DNA from: Adlercreutzia shanghongiae
GTDB lineage: Bacteria; Actinomycetota; Coriobacteriia; Coriobacteriales; Eggerthellaceae
Direction: 5' to 3'
Assembly (NCBI RefSeq): GCF_035830635.1
Contig: NZ_JAYMFI010000003.1
Span: forward strand, 186,001-250,000
DNA length: 64,000 bases
Both the position numbers and the translations under genes were made by a program. Of this stretch, positions 44,114 through 52,688 are shown in pieces (position 1 is the first letter of the stretch; every line of letters starts with the position of its first letter). Under the pieces are notes generated by a model. The model saw nothing but the letters and a program-made list of their open reading frames with translations, was not told the origin of the DNA and did not search any database.

Positions 44114-45122
44114 GGCCGGCCTCCCCACCCAGGAAGGACACCACTTCCATGATGCGGGCGAAGAAGGCGTCGCGGCTCTCGTCGCCCCGGCGCAGCTCGT
44201 TGAACACGGCGCCGTCCTTGATGAACAGCACGCGGTTGGTGTAGCTGGCGGCGAAGGCGTCGTGGGTGACCATCATGATGGTGGCGCCCATCTGGGTGTT
44301 CATCATCTCCATGATCTCCAGCATCACGGTGGCGGCGCGCGAGTCCAAAGCGCCGGTGGGCTCGTCGGCTAGGATGAGCTTCGGGCCGGTGACCATGGCG
44401 CGGGCTGCGGCCACGCGCTGCTTCTGGCCGCCGGACATCTGGTAGGGGTACTTTTGCAGCACTTGATCGACGCCGAGGCGCGCGGCCATGGCGTTCACCT
44501 TGCCGGGGATGGAGCGGGCCGGCTCGCCCTTGATGGTGAGCGCGAGCGAGATGTTCTCGAAGCCGGTGAGGGTGTCCAGCAGGTTGGAGTCTTGGAAGAT
44601 GAAGCCCAAGTCGTCGCGGCGGAACTTCGCCAGCTGCCGGCGGGACATGCCCGTGATGTCGCGACCGCCCACGATGATGTGGCCGCTCGTGACGGTGTCG
44701 ATGGTGGAAACGCAGTTCAAAAGCGTGGTCTTGCCGGAACCGGAGGGGCCCATGATGCCCACGAACTCGCTGGCGGCCACGTCGAAGCTGATGCCGGCCA
44801 GGGCATGGGTGACCGAATCGCGGCTGCCGAAGACCTTCTCGATGGAGCGCACCGACAGGATGGGGGAGCCGCCGCGAACGGCGCCGGGAGCGGTTCCGGG
44901 TGCGCTGTGGGCTCCGGCGTGGGCGGCGGTTGCGCCGGCGGCGTGAGCGCCGTGGGCTGCGGCAGCTGCGGAAGCGCCAGCGCCGTAGGCGTCGCGGGAG
45001 AAGGCGGTGGCGATGCCGTCCAGGGTGCCGCGGTCATCGGCGTCAAGCGGCAGGGGCGTGCCGGGGTCGGCGGGCTGCGGACGATAAGCCGAGGGAGTGG
45101 GTTCGGTGTACACTTCGGCCAT
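44103..45122 (-). CDS. ABC transporter ATPase, BceA/MacB type, with Ala/His-rich N-terminal extension
   Basis: A 339-residue ATPase. An unusual 87-residue Ala/Gly/His-rich extension precedes the ABC domain; Walker A GPSGSGKTT near 125, signature MSGGQKQRV near 228, Walker B LILADEPTGALD near 248, and the H-loop THD. Its start overlaps the stop of a tiny upstream gene (TAATG) and GAGAGGAG serves as ribosome-binding site. Powers export or antibiotic removal with the BceB-like permease. Confidence 0.92.
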   Translation of the reverse strand: MAEVYTEPTPSAYRPQPADPGTPLPLDADDRGTLDGIATAFSRDAYGAGASAAAAAHGAHAAGATAAHAGAHSAPGTAPGAVRGGSPILSVRSIEKVFGSRDSVTHALAGISFDVAASEFVGIMGPSGSGKTTLLNCVSTIDTVTSGHIIVGGRDITGMSRRQLAKFRRDDLGFIFQDSNLLDTLTGFENISLALTIKGEPARSIPGKVNAMAARLGVDQVLQKYPYQMSGGQKQRVAAARAMVTGPKLILADEPTGALDSRAATVMLEIMEMMNTQMGATIMMVTHDAFAASYTNRVLFIKDGAVFNELRRGDESRDAFFARIMEVVSFLGGEAGHVS

Positions 45123-45214
45123 TAGTAGCTCCTCTCGGTTTTGGGCAGCTGGTGGGCGATAAGCGCCCCCATGGCTCCGATGATAGCAACGGCGAGAATG
45201 ATTTTCCCGGGCAT
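45122..45214 (-). CDS. 30-residue membrane peptide co-translated with the ABC ATPase
   Basis: The frame begins MPGKIILAVAIIGAMGALIA and ends HQLPKTERSY, stopping at a TAA that overlaps the ATPase ATG. AAAGGA lies five bases before an alternative GTG start at 45220. One membrane helix with a short polar tail. The overlap and ribosome-binding site support real translation. Role unknown; a small accessory subunit of the transporter, or a leader for translational coupling, are both possible. Confidence 0.55.
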   Translation of the reverse strand: MPGKIILAVAIIGAMGALIAHQLPKTERSY

Positions 45215-45295
45215 GTTCACGACGATCCTTTCTCTCGGCGAATGCGGCTCGTTCCATCCCTCCGGAGTCGGCTACGCGGCATTCCGTCCCTTCGG

Positions 45296-45409
45296 ATCCG
45301 AGTTCGGGATACTTCGATTCGCTCAGACAGTCCTCGCTTGGTGGAAATGCCCACGGGGCATTTCCAGTCGCTGCGGAACTCGCTCGGTCGAAGCATCCCG
45401 AACTCGAAT
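45296..45409. repeat. Composite palindromic repeat, copy 1
   Basis: Outer arms 45296-45317 and 45388-45409 match inverted at 20 of 22 positions. Inside lie two conserved blocks, ATTCGCTCAGACAGTCCTCG (45317-) and TCGCTGCGGAACTCGCTCGG (45368-), flanking an inner 11-bp stem with a three-base loop (45342-45366). Copy 2 is at 55053-55162: the blocks are the same, but both stems have different sequence and still pair. It occupies most of the gene-free 45221-45600 gap, where nothing else was recognised. Confidence 0.85.
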
Positions 45410-45600
45410 CCTGCTTAGCTGGAGACTCGGGTTGGTTTCGAGCCTGATTTCATCCTACGGAAAGGGCGCATTCCGCTCCATCGATTGGCCTTACGCTTAC
45501 CTTACGAACATGTCAGGTTGGGGTGTGGCAGCTCCACCTGTTTCTATCTGCGCTGCTTAGGTGCCGACGGCATTCTCGGCACTGCGCGAAGCGCAGCGCA

Positions 45601-46921
45601 TTAACGCGCTCGGGTATAGCGAGTATTCTTACCGGAGCCGATTTTGTCCAGATAGCCGTCCCTCTCCATGCGCGACAGCAGCTCTCCTGCGGGTGAGCGC
45701 GTGATACGGAGCAGCGCCTCGGTCTCTGTTCGGGAAATGGAGCCGTTCTCGTTGAGGTAGTCGAGGATGCGACTCTCCTGGATTCCAAACAGGGGCGCTG
45801 CTGCGTATTCGCTTACGGTCTCGATCCCCTCCTGTGGGGAAGGTAGAAGCGAGGGCAGCGTCGTTTTGAATGAATTTGAGGCTACGTCGAATGCGGGTTG
45901 CGAATTGGCGGAGGCGTAGCTCTCCAAGATTTTCGGAATGCCGGTTCCGTAGGCCTCTATCAATTTAAGGCGATAGAAGATCGCGGCGATGTGGGGGTTT
46001 CTTTGCAGGGAGACGCCCATCATGAGGTCATCGGCGGACATGCCCGCAACGAGCCCTCCGAAGTTGACGAACTCAACTCGATGATCGAATACGCTGACGA
46101 GTGCCGGTGCCGGGACGGAGTAGTCGCGGTGGACGAACATGTTGAGTAACGCCTCGCGAATGGCGTTTTCGGGGTAGTCGCGCCGGTCGACGCGGCGCAT
46201 GTCGGACCCGATTTCGGAATGTGTGGCGTTGTACCGGTTGAGAAATTCCAGCGTTTCTTTTAGCTGTCGTAAGATGGATCCGGAAAACTCGAACCGGTCT
46301 TTGAAAACACTTTTCGTATCCCCCTCGAAGACGGCGCCCTTCACGGTGATGGGGCATTGGTCGGAGAAGAGCAACCCAGTGTTCGTGAATGTGCCGAACT
46401 CATCGATAAAGCCGAGGCTGCGCATTTGTTGCTCGCCGAAAGCAACCTCGTATTCGGAGAAGAACCGCTGGGCTTCCTCGAAGGTTAAGTCCTGCTCAAG
46501 GGAGCGCTCTGCGTCAAATACATCGTTCGCAGACTCCTTGATCATGGCGAGAATGGCGCTTTCGGATGCAGGTGCCGTCATGGCGCCTTGGCGCACGAAC
46601 ACGCCTGCGGGCCTCACGCCTTTCTCAGCAAGGTAATAAGGTCGCGAAGTACCGCGTTGAACCTTAATTTCCACGAGAGTGCACCCGTCTTTCTCGACGA
46701 TGTTTGCTCGGGTGCACAAGGTGATGTCCGGGCGAATGGCGTTTGACGCCGCCTGCATGGCCTTCACGGCAGCCATCGGGGTCTTCAAGGCCCAGGGGCT
46801 CCCCATCGTCTGAGACGCCCAGGTAGATGGTGCCGCCTTCGGTGTTGGCGAAAGCGACCATGGTCTTCTTAACGCCCTCGGACCACTCGCTCTTGAATTC
46901 AACGCTCATTCCCTCATGCAT
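45601..46921 (-). pseudogene. AlbA_2/Schlafen-type ATP-binding protein, frameshifted
   Basis: The N-terminal frame (MSVEFKSEWSEGVKKTMVAF, then NTEGGTIYLGVSDDGEPLGL) runs into a second frame that continues with AVKAMQAASNAIRPDITLCT. The homologous reading EDPD-A-AVKAM is restored if one G of the GG pair at about 46773-46774 is removed, so a single-base insertion is likely. The rest is intact: HATPase-like C-terminal domain (NAIREALLNMFVHRDYS, ENFGG-like NFGGLVAGMS, GTGIPKI) and a winged helix. Proteins of this type are often regulators or defence-related. Total would be about 438 residues. Either a recent pseudogene, programmed frameshifting or a sequencing error. Confidence 0.8.
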
Positions 46922-46933
46922 GACCGTCCCGCT

Positions 46934-46970
46934 TTCTACCTGATTCTACCTGATTCTACCTGATTCTACC
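46934..46970. repeat. 10-base tandem repeat upstream of the AlbA_2 gene
   Basis: TTCTACCTGA is repeated 3.7 times with a perfect 10-base period, starting 13 bases before the start codon on the minus strand. On that strand each unit (GGTAGAATCA) contains TAGAAT, a -10-like hexamer. Confidence 0.9.
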
Positions 46971-46984
46971 TATGTGCGAAGAAA

Positions 46985-47137
46985 TGCGGCCCAATTTCCC
47001 GATTTCCACCTCTAGCGGGTCACAGCGAGGGGGCGCTTGCCAAACGCGCGATTCTGAACTGGAGAAACTTCAAGAGCTAGTTCGCTGATCCCTCGTATCA
47101 CGCGCATGGGAGGTGGAAATCGGGAAATCGCGCCGCA
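46985..47137. repeat. Intergenic inverted-repeat element C
   Basis: Arms 46985-47012 and 47110-47137 are inverted repeats matching at 26 of 28 positions (core ATTTCCCGATTTCCACCTC) and enclose 97 bases without a gene. The arm resembles the motif of elements A, B and D (GGCC.AA..T..CGATTTCCA). Sits between the broken AlbA_2 gene and the histidine kinase gene. Confidence 0.75.
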
Positions 47138-47183
47138 AAATGGACGCAGTCCTCGAAAGCCGGGGTCGTCGGATTGAAGGCCC

Positions 47184-48332
47184 CTACGCGCCGAAGAGAT
47201 CTTTGCGGGTGCGGTCGTGGGGGAAGGTGAGGATGACGCGGGTGCCCACGCCCTCCTCGCTGGCCAGGCCTACGTGCAGGCCCATGGAGGCGCACAAGCT
47301 GGCCACCAGGTACAGCCCCATGCCGGTGGCAGAGCCCGCCGCGCGGCCCACCTGGCCGGTGAAGCCCCGCTCGAATACGCGCGGCACATCGGCGGCGGGA
47401 ATGCCGCAGCCGTCGTCGCGCACCTCAAGCACCGTGCGGCCGCGGGAGGTGCCGGGCTCCTCCTCGCGAGCGGCAAATTGAATACGGGTGGCGCCGTACT
47501 TCGCGGCGTTCGTGACCACCTGCCCCAGCATGAACACGAGCCATGGCTCGTCGGCGAGCACCGTTAGGTCCTCGGGAATGTCGAAGGCAGGCAGGGCGCC
47601 GCGTTCGATGAGGAAGCGGGTGTTGCGCTTGCAAGCCTCGCGCGCGGCTGCGGCCAGGTTTACCTCGCGGATGGCGTAGTCGCGCTCAACGGAGGTGGAC
47701 CGTGCGTAGTACAGCGCCTGGTCCACTTGGGCTTCCACCCGCTCCAGCTCGCGGGCGACCTTTGCGGAAAGGGGGCTGGGCTCGTTGGCCAACATCAGCT
47801 TGATGGCGGCGATGGGCGTCTTCGTCTCGTGAATCCACAGCTCGATGTAGCGGCGGTAGGCGGCCGCATCGTCGCGCAGCAGGGCGGTTTCCTCGGAGGA
47901 AAGCTGTCCCAGGCGGGCGGCCGTGCAAAAGGCGATGCGGCCCTCCAGAAACGACGGCTCGGGAATGAGCGAGGGCAGCACGCAGGCCTGGCGCAGCTGG
48001 GCGAGCAGCCCGTGCAGCTCCTGGTAAAAGGCGGCCTTGCGCCGGTAGTCCAGAAAGCCCGCGGCCAGGGCTACCAAGGTGAGAATATCGGCCGTAAGCA
48101 GCGTGCCCGCGGGGTTCACGCCCAGGGCGGGCAGCACGATGACGATGCTCGCCAGGCACAGCGCCAGCGCCGCGAGCCCTGCCACGTTGTCGCGCACGTA
48201 GCTGGCCGGCGTGAAGACGGGGAAGTCGTCGGGCGATGGCTGTGCGCTCTCGGGTACGGGGGCCGCTGCCATCGGCGCTTCGGTGCCGGCGGGACCTTCC
48301 GCCGCGCCATTCCTGTTGATGCGCTTGCTCAT
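47184..48332 (-). CDS. BceS-type sensor histidine kinase
   Basis: A 382-residue kinase with two membrane helices (about 50-92) and almost no extracellular loop, as in intramembrane-sensing BceS kinases that read transporter activity. The H-box LWIHETKTPIAAIKL places the phospho-His at 168; the N, G1 and G2 boxes are FMLGQVVTNAAKYG, DDGCGIP and GSATGMGLYL. Its ATG overlaps the response-regulator stop (ATGA). With the regulator and the BceAB-like transporter it forms an antibiotic-peptide detoxification module. Confidence 0.92.
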   Translation of the reverse strand: MSKRINRNGAAEGPAGTEAPMAAAPVPESAQPSPDDFPVFTPASYVRDNVAGLAALALCLASIVIVLPALGVNPAGTLLTADILTLVALAAGFLDYRRKAAFYQELHGLLAQLRQACVLPSLIPEPSFLEGRIAFCTAARLGQLSSEETALLRDDAAAYRRYIELWIHETKTPIAAIKLMLANEPSPLSAKVARELERVEAQVDQALYYARSTSVERDYAIREVNLAAAAREACKRNTRFLIERGALPAFDIPEDLTVLADEPWLVFMLGQVVTNAAKYGATRIQFAAREEEPGTSRGRTVLEVRDDGCGIPAADVPRVFERGFTGQVGRAAGSATGMGLYLVASLCASMGLHVGLASEEGVGTRVILTFPHDRTRKDLFGA

Positions 48333-49003
48333 ACGGTGTAGCCCACGCCGCGGCGGGTGGCGAGGAAATCGTCGGGCACGCCCAGGGTGCCCAGCGTCTT
48401 GCGCAGGCGGTTCACGTTCACCGTGAGCGTGTTGTCGTCGATGAACGCATCCGACTCCCACAGCGCGCACATGATCTCGCTGCGCGGAACCACGATGCCC
48501 GGGTTGCGCATGAGCGTCTGCAAAATGCGCAGCTCGTTGCGGGTGAGCTCGGCGGTGCGTCCCGCGAAGCTCACCGTGGCCGAGCCGACGTTGAGCTCCA
48601 CGCCCTTGTGGCGGATGATCATGTCGGAGGCAGGGGTGGCGCTGCGGCGCAGAAGCGCCTGCAGGTGGGCCAGCAGCACCGCGGGGCGGTAGGGCTTCAC
48701 CACGTAGTCGTCGGCGCCCAGGTTCATAGCCATTACCTCGTCGAACTCGCTTTCCGAAGAGGTGAGCATGAGAATGGGCACGTCGCTGTGCGCGCGGATG
48801 TCGCGGCAGATGCTGTGCCCGTCGGCACCAGGCAACTTCAGGTCCAGCACGATGCAGTCGGGCTCGGCGGCCAGGGCGCGAGCGGCGGTGTCGGCCCAGG
48901 TGCCCTCGTAGGCTGCCACGGCGTAGCCCGAAAGCTCCAGCACGTGGGCCAGTTCGGTGCGCAGGGCCGTGTCGTCTTCAATGATGTAAATGCGCTGGGC
49001 CAC
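48329..49003 (-). CDS. OmpR-family response regulator (BceR type)
   Basis: A 224-residue regulator: receiver domain with phosphoacceptor Asp54 (IVLDLKLPGADG) and a C-terminal winged helix (ELTRNELRILQTLMRNPGIV, TLTVNVNRLRKTL). The GTG at 49003 is chosen because AAGGAG is seven bases upstream; longer frames lack homology. Expected to activate the ABC genes at 41906-45122, although the AlbA_2 pseudogene and two repeat elements now separate them. Confidence 0.93.
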   Translation of the reverse strand: MAQRIYIIEDDTALRTELAHVLELSGYAVAAYEGTWADTAARALAAEPDCIVLDLKLPGADGHSICRDIRAHSDVPILMLTSSESEFDEVMAMNLGADDYVVKPYRPAVLLAHLQALLRRSATPASDMIIRHKGVELNVGSATVSFAGRTAELTRNELRILQTLMRNPGIVVPRSEIMCALWESDAFIDDNTLTVNVNRLRKTLGTLGVPDDFLATRRGVGYTV

Positions 49004-49232
49004 CGGCTTCTCCTTCCGCGGGTACGACCATGCCGCATCCATTCTACCGCTCCCTTCTGTATCACAATCTTGAAGATGCCCATCCTTACAAGAGCGTAAG
49101 GCGCGGGCGCCCCCTCCATTCCTTAAGAATTGCTGAGCCGTTGCCGCGAATGGCGATAAGTGGGGTAGTATGGTCACCGTATTTTTCCGGGCGCCAGGCG
49201 CCTGTTGCAGGTTTAAGGGTGAAAGGACGACC

Positions 49233-49724
49233 ATGAGAGACATGCCCGCCAGTCAGCTGAACCCGCGCATCAAGAACGTATGGCGCATCAACGATGCCAT
49301 CTGGATCGTCGTCGCGTTTCTCTGCTGCTTTCTTCCGTTTGCCGTCGTGGCGGCGGTCGATCCGAGCGAAGAGTGGGCGGGCGTTGTGGCGCTTATCGTT
49401 GCGGCGGTGTTCGCGGTACTCCTCGTGCTCTTGATTGTCGTGCTGCCGCCCATCCGCTACGCGCGTTGGCGCTACGAGCTGACGCCGGATTATCTGGACA
49501 TCGCCCGCGGCATCTTCTGGCGCAAGCGCTTCGTCATCCCGTTCATTCGCGTGCAGAACACCGACACGCGCCAAGGGCCCATCCTGCGCGCTTTCGGGCT
49601 TTCTAGCGTCACGGTGGCCACGGCCGCCGGCGAGCACGAGATTCCCGGCCTTTCCAATGAAGAGGCCGACGTGCTGCGCGACCGCGCCGCCGAGCTGGCC
49701 CGTCTGGCCCGAGAGGACGTGTAA
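49233..49724 (+). CDS. PH-domain (bPH2/YdbS-like) membrane protein
   Basis: A 163-residue protein with two membrane helices (about 25-70) then a bacterial PH domain (YELTPDYLDIARGIFWRKRF, VIPFIRVQNTDTRQGP). ATG 49233 has GAAAGGA upstream. Its stop is immediately followed by the start of the larger PH protein, the YdbS-YdbT arrangement known in Gram-positive bacteria, where it has been linked to bacteriocin or envelope stress resistance. Confidence 0.88.
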   Translation: MRDMPASQLNPRIKNVWRINDAIWIVVAFLCCFLPFAVVAAVDPSEEWAGVVALIVAAVFAVLLVLLIVVLPPIRYARWRYELTPDYLDIARGIFWRKRFVIPFIRVQNTDTRQGPILRAFGLSSVTVATAAGEHEIPGLSNEEADVLRDRAAELARLAREDV

Positions 49725-51581
49725 ATGACCGCCCCGACCCAGGCGGCCCCGCTGCCGCGTCATCATGTGCACCACAGTTATATCTGGCTGGAGAGCGTGC
49801 GCACCATTCTCATCATCGCCGTCTGCGTCATGGTGGCGAATTTCTCCACTATCGCCGGTCTGGTGGCAGAAGAGGGGTTCGGCGGTGCCGAGGCGGGCCT
49901 GATCATGGCCATTGTGGGCGGCGGCACGCTGCTGCTTATTCTCGTAGTGTTCGGCATTGTGGCCGCCACGCGCGTTCTCGGCTACAAGCACCTCTACTTC
50001 ACCGTGGGGCCCGACGAGTTCACGCTCTGCTCGGGTATTTTCAACAAGCAGAAGGTGCACGTGCCCTACCAGCGCGTGCAGTCCGTCGATCAGCGCGCGA
50101 CGCTCATTCAGCGCATCTTCGGCGTGTGCACGGTGTCTATCGACACGGCCGGCGGCGCGGCGAACAAGGCCGTGGTGGTGCCCTATCTCACCAAGGCCCA
50201 GGCCGAATGGCTGCGCGCCGAGCTCTATAACCGCAAGAACGCTCTGGCTGCCCAGGCGGCGGCCGCGGCGGTTGCGGCGGCGCCGGCTGCGCAGTCGGCC
50301 ATCGCCGGCGCGACGGCCATGGCCCAGGGCGCGGCAACCTTTGTCGAAGGAGCGCAGCTGCCCGCGGCTTCGGGCAACGTGCTCGACATGGGCGCCGACG
50401 CTTGGAACCAGGTGGGCGGCGTGTTCGCCGGCCCGGCCCAAGATACGGGGCGCGTTTCCTACGAGTACGGGCTCACGAACAAAGAGCTGTTCCTCGCGGG
50501 GCTTTCCAATACCACCTCGGTGGGCCTCATCTTCGCCGGTCTCATCGTTGGCGTGCTGCAGATCGTCGGCTTTGTTTTCGATGTGATGGGCGATGCGGCC
50601 AACGGAGCGGTGGAAAGTGCCATGATGTTTGCCGGCTCCCAAGCTGCCGCCTATATTATTGGTGCTGTTTCGGCGGGCGTCATTGCGCTCGTGCTGGTGC
50701 TGTGGCTGATTTCCGCCCTCGGTTCCTGCATCGGCTACGGTGGCTTCAAGGCACGCCGCCGCAACAACCGCATCGAGGTGGAGTACGGCCTGCTCCAGCA
50801 CACCTTCCAGGGCGTAGATGTCGATCGCGTGCAATCGGTGGTGGTGAAGCAGAGCTTCATTCGCCGCCTGTTCGGGTTCTGCGAGCTGTCGCTCGGCAAG
50901 ATTGACGCGGCCCGGGACAGCGACGCGAGCAACCAGAAGAACACCCTGGCCCAGCAGGGCATCGTCATTCATCCCTTCGTGAAGATGAACCGCGTGCCCG
51001 CCCTTCTCGCCGGACTTGTTCCCGAGTTCGCCGACTTGCCCCAAGAGGCCAAGCCCGTGGCGAAGGTGGCCCTGCGCCGGGCGCTCATTCGCCGCGGCGT
51101 CATCCAAGGCGGCGGCTTTTGGCTGGCGGTTGTGTCGCTCCTTTGCATGATTGGCCTGAAGCTGATGGTAAGCGCTGCGGAAGCGGGGGCCTTTGAGGTG
51201 GAGGATGCCTTGGCCCTAGCTATGGTGAATTCCTTCGGCGGCGGGTTGCTTCTCGTGTTGCTCGTACTGTCGGCGCTTCTCTTTATCATCGACATCATTG
51301 GCGCGGTGCTGTGGGCCCGGGAGTCCAGCTTCGCTTACAACCGCCGCTTCATGCAGGTGAGCAACGGCGGTCTCTCCCGCGAGACGGTGAGCTTCCCGCG
51401 CCAGAAGATTCAGTTCGGTTGCACCCGAAGCAACCCGCTGCAGCGCCGTGCGGGCACCGACACCATCCTGGCCACCACGGCCGCCGGCTCCGGTGGGACC
51501 ACCACGGCCCTTATCGATGTTCCCCATGCCGAAGCCATGGCCTGGCTCGACTGGCTCAAGCCCGGCGGCAACCGCCCGTAG
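49725..51581 (+). CDS. Multi-PH-domain membrane protein (YdbT-like)
   Basis: A 618-residue membrane protein with three bPH2 modules: near 90-160 (FTVGPDEFTLCSGIFNKQKV), near 340-400 (NNRIEVEYGLLQHTFQGVDV) and near 530-590 (FMQVSNGGLSRETVSFPRQK), each preceded by paired membrane helices. An Ala-rich stretch lies at 165-205. It is translationally coupled to the small PH protein. Likely envelope-associated; exact role unknown. Confidence 0.88.
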   Translation: MTAPTQAAPLPRHHVHHSYIWLESVRTILIIAVCVMVANFSTIAGLVAEEGFGGAEAGLIMAIVGGGTLLLILVVFGIVAATRVLGYKHLYFTVGPDEFTLCSGIFNKQKVHVPYQRVQSVDQRATLIQRIFGVCTVSIDTAGGAANKAVVVPYLTKAQAEWLRAELYNRKNALAAQAAAAAVAAAPAAQSAIAGATAMAQGAATFVEGAQLPAASGNVLDMGADAWNQVGGVFAGPAQDTGRVSYEYGLTNKELFLAGLSNTTSVGLIFAGLIVGVLQIVGFVFDVMGDAANGAVESAMMFAGSQAAAYIIGAVSAGVIALVLVLWLISALGSCIGYGGFKARRRNNRIEVEYGLLQHTFQGVDVDRVQSVVVKQSFIRRLFGFCELSLGKIDAARDSDASNQKNTLAQQGIVIHPFVKMNRVPALLAGLVPEFADLPQEAKPVAKVALRRALIRRGVIQGGGFWLAVVSLLCMIGLKLMVSAAEAGAFEVEDALALAMVNSFGGGLLLVLLVLSALLFIIDIIGAVLWARESSFAYNRRFMQVSNGGLSRETVSFPRQKIQFGCTRSNPLQRRAGTDTILATTAAGSGGTTTALIDVPHAEAMAWLDWLKPGGNRP

Positions 51582-51603
51582 AAAATATGGTAAAGTACCG
51601 CCC

Positions 51604-52455
51604 ATGAGTAAAACAGATGACACCGCAAGTTCGAAGCCGCCCTTCCTCGGTTTCCTTCGCCCGAAGCGAGACAGCATTTCCGAGGACGAGATCAAGGACA
51701 TGGTGGCCGAGAACGGAGAGCTTCTCGAAGACGAGAAGCGCATGATCAACGACATCCTCGATCTGGCCGACATGACGGTGCGCGAGATTATGAAGCCGCG
51801 CGTCGACATGATCATGGCCGAGGACACCGAGCCCGCCCGCACCGCCTTGGACCGCATGCGCGGCACCGGCTACTCGCGTTTGCCCGTCTACCACGAAGAG
51901 GTCGACGAGGTTATCGGTATCGTCTCCTACAAAGACCTCATCGGGCCGCTGCTCGATGGCCGCATCGAAGATACGGTGGCCGACTTCATGTACGAGCCCC
52001 TTTACGTGCCCGAGACGAAAAACGTGCTCACGCTGCTTTCCGAGTTGCAAGAGGCCCACATGCAGATGGCCATCGTCGTGGACGAGTACGGCGGAACCGA
52101 CGGCCTCATCACCATGGAGGACATCGTCGAGGAAATCGTCGGCGAGATTGCCGATGAGACTGACAACGATCGCGACCTGGTCGTGTTCGCCGGCCCGGGT
52201 CTGTGGCGCGTCGACGGCCGCTTGCCCGTGGAAGACGCCATGGAGCTCGGCTGGCCCATGGAGGAGTCCGACGACTACGAGACCATTGCCGGCTGGATTA
52301 TTCACACGCTGGACTTCGTGCCGAAGGTGGGCGATGAGCTAGTGGTCGACGGTTACGCCTTCAAGGTGGAGAAGATGCGCCGCTCGCGCATCTCCATTGT
52401 GCGCGTGAAGAAACTGCCGCCGGAGAGTTGTGAAGAGTCGGTAACAACTGACTAA
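51604..52455 (+). CDS. CBS/CorC_HlyC-domain protein (soluble CNNM-like)
   Basis: A 283-residue cytoplasmic protein. CBS pair at about 60-180 (MTVREIMKPRVDMIMAEDTE, GTGYSRLPVYHEEVDEVIGI), then the CorC_HlyC domain (DEYGGTDGLITMEDIVEEIV and on). The DUF21 membrane domain of HlyC/CorC/CNNM proteins is absent, so this resembles the soluble CorC/YbeX form, linked to magnesium/cobalt homeostasis or ribosome maturation. No strong ribosome-binding site precedes ATG 51604. Confidence 0.88.
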   Translation: MSKTDDTASSKPPFLGFLRPKRDSISEDEIKDMVAENGELLEDEKRMINDILDLADMTVREIMKPRVDMIMAEDTEPARTALDRMRGTGYSRLPVYHEEVDEVIGIVSYKDLIGPLLDGRIEDTVADFMYEPLYVPETKNVLTLLSELQEAHMQMAIVVDEYGGTDGLITMEDIVEEIVGEIADETDNDRDLVVFAGPGLWRVDGRLPVEDAMELGWPMEESDDYETIAGWIIHTLDFVPKVGDELVVDGYAFKVEKMRRSRISIVRVKKLPPESCEESVTTD

Positions 52456-52499
52456 CGGGGTCCGAAGGCGTAGGCGATTCACCTGCGGGAATTCAGAAA

Positions 52500-52528
52500 C
52501 CACGCTTTGTCAAGCGAACAAAGCGTGG
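52500..52528 (+). terminator. Terminator after the CBS/CorC gene
   Basis: Perfect 11-bp stem CCACGCTTTGT / ACAAAGCGTGG, loop seven bases; no strong T tract. Confidence 0.75.
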
Positions 52529-52688
52529 ATGTCGGCCAAAGCTTTGCCCCGCTTCGGGCGAACTAAGGTAAAATAGCCGAGTTGAAAAACAGCATAGCCT
52601 TCTTTATGTGCAGCAATCCCACACCTCAATCCAACACGCTGCGCCGCTTCGTGCGGTTTAGTATCGTGCTGTTGAGAAAGGGATATGA

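Noticed and set aside
45390..45420. tRNA-like GAACTCGAATCC segment
   Set aside because: It is the right arm of the composite palindrome; no acceptor or anticodon stems can be drawn.
49086..51107. 673-residue minus-strand frame over the PH-domain genes
   Set aside because: Antisense shadow; His/Arg/Gly-rich without homology, while the plus-strand genes are clear.
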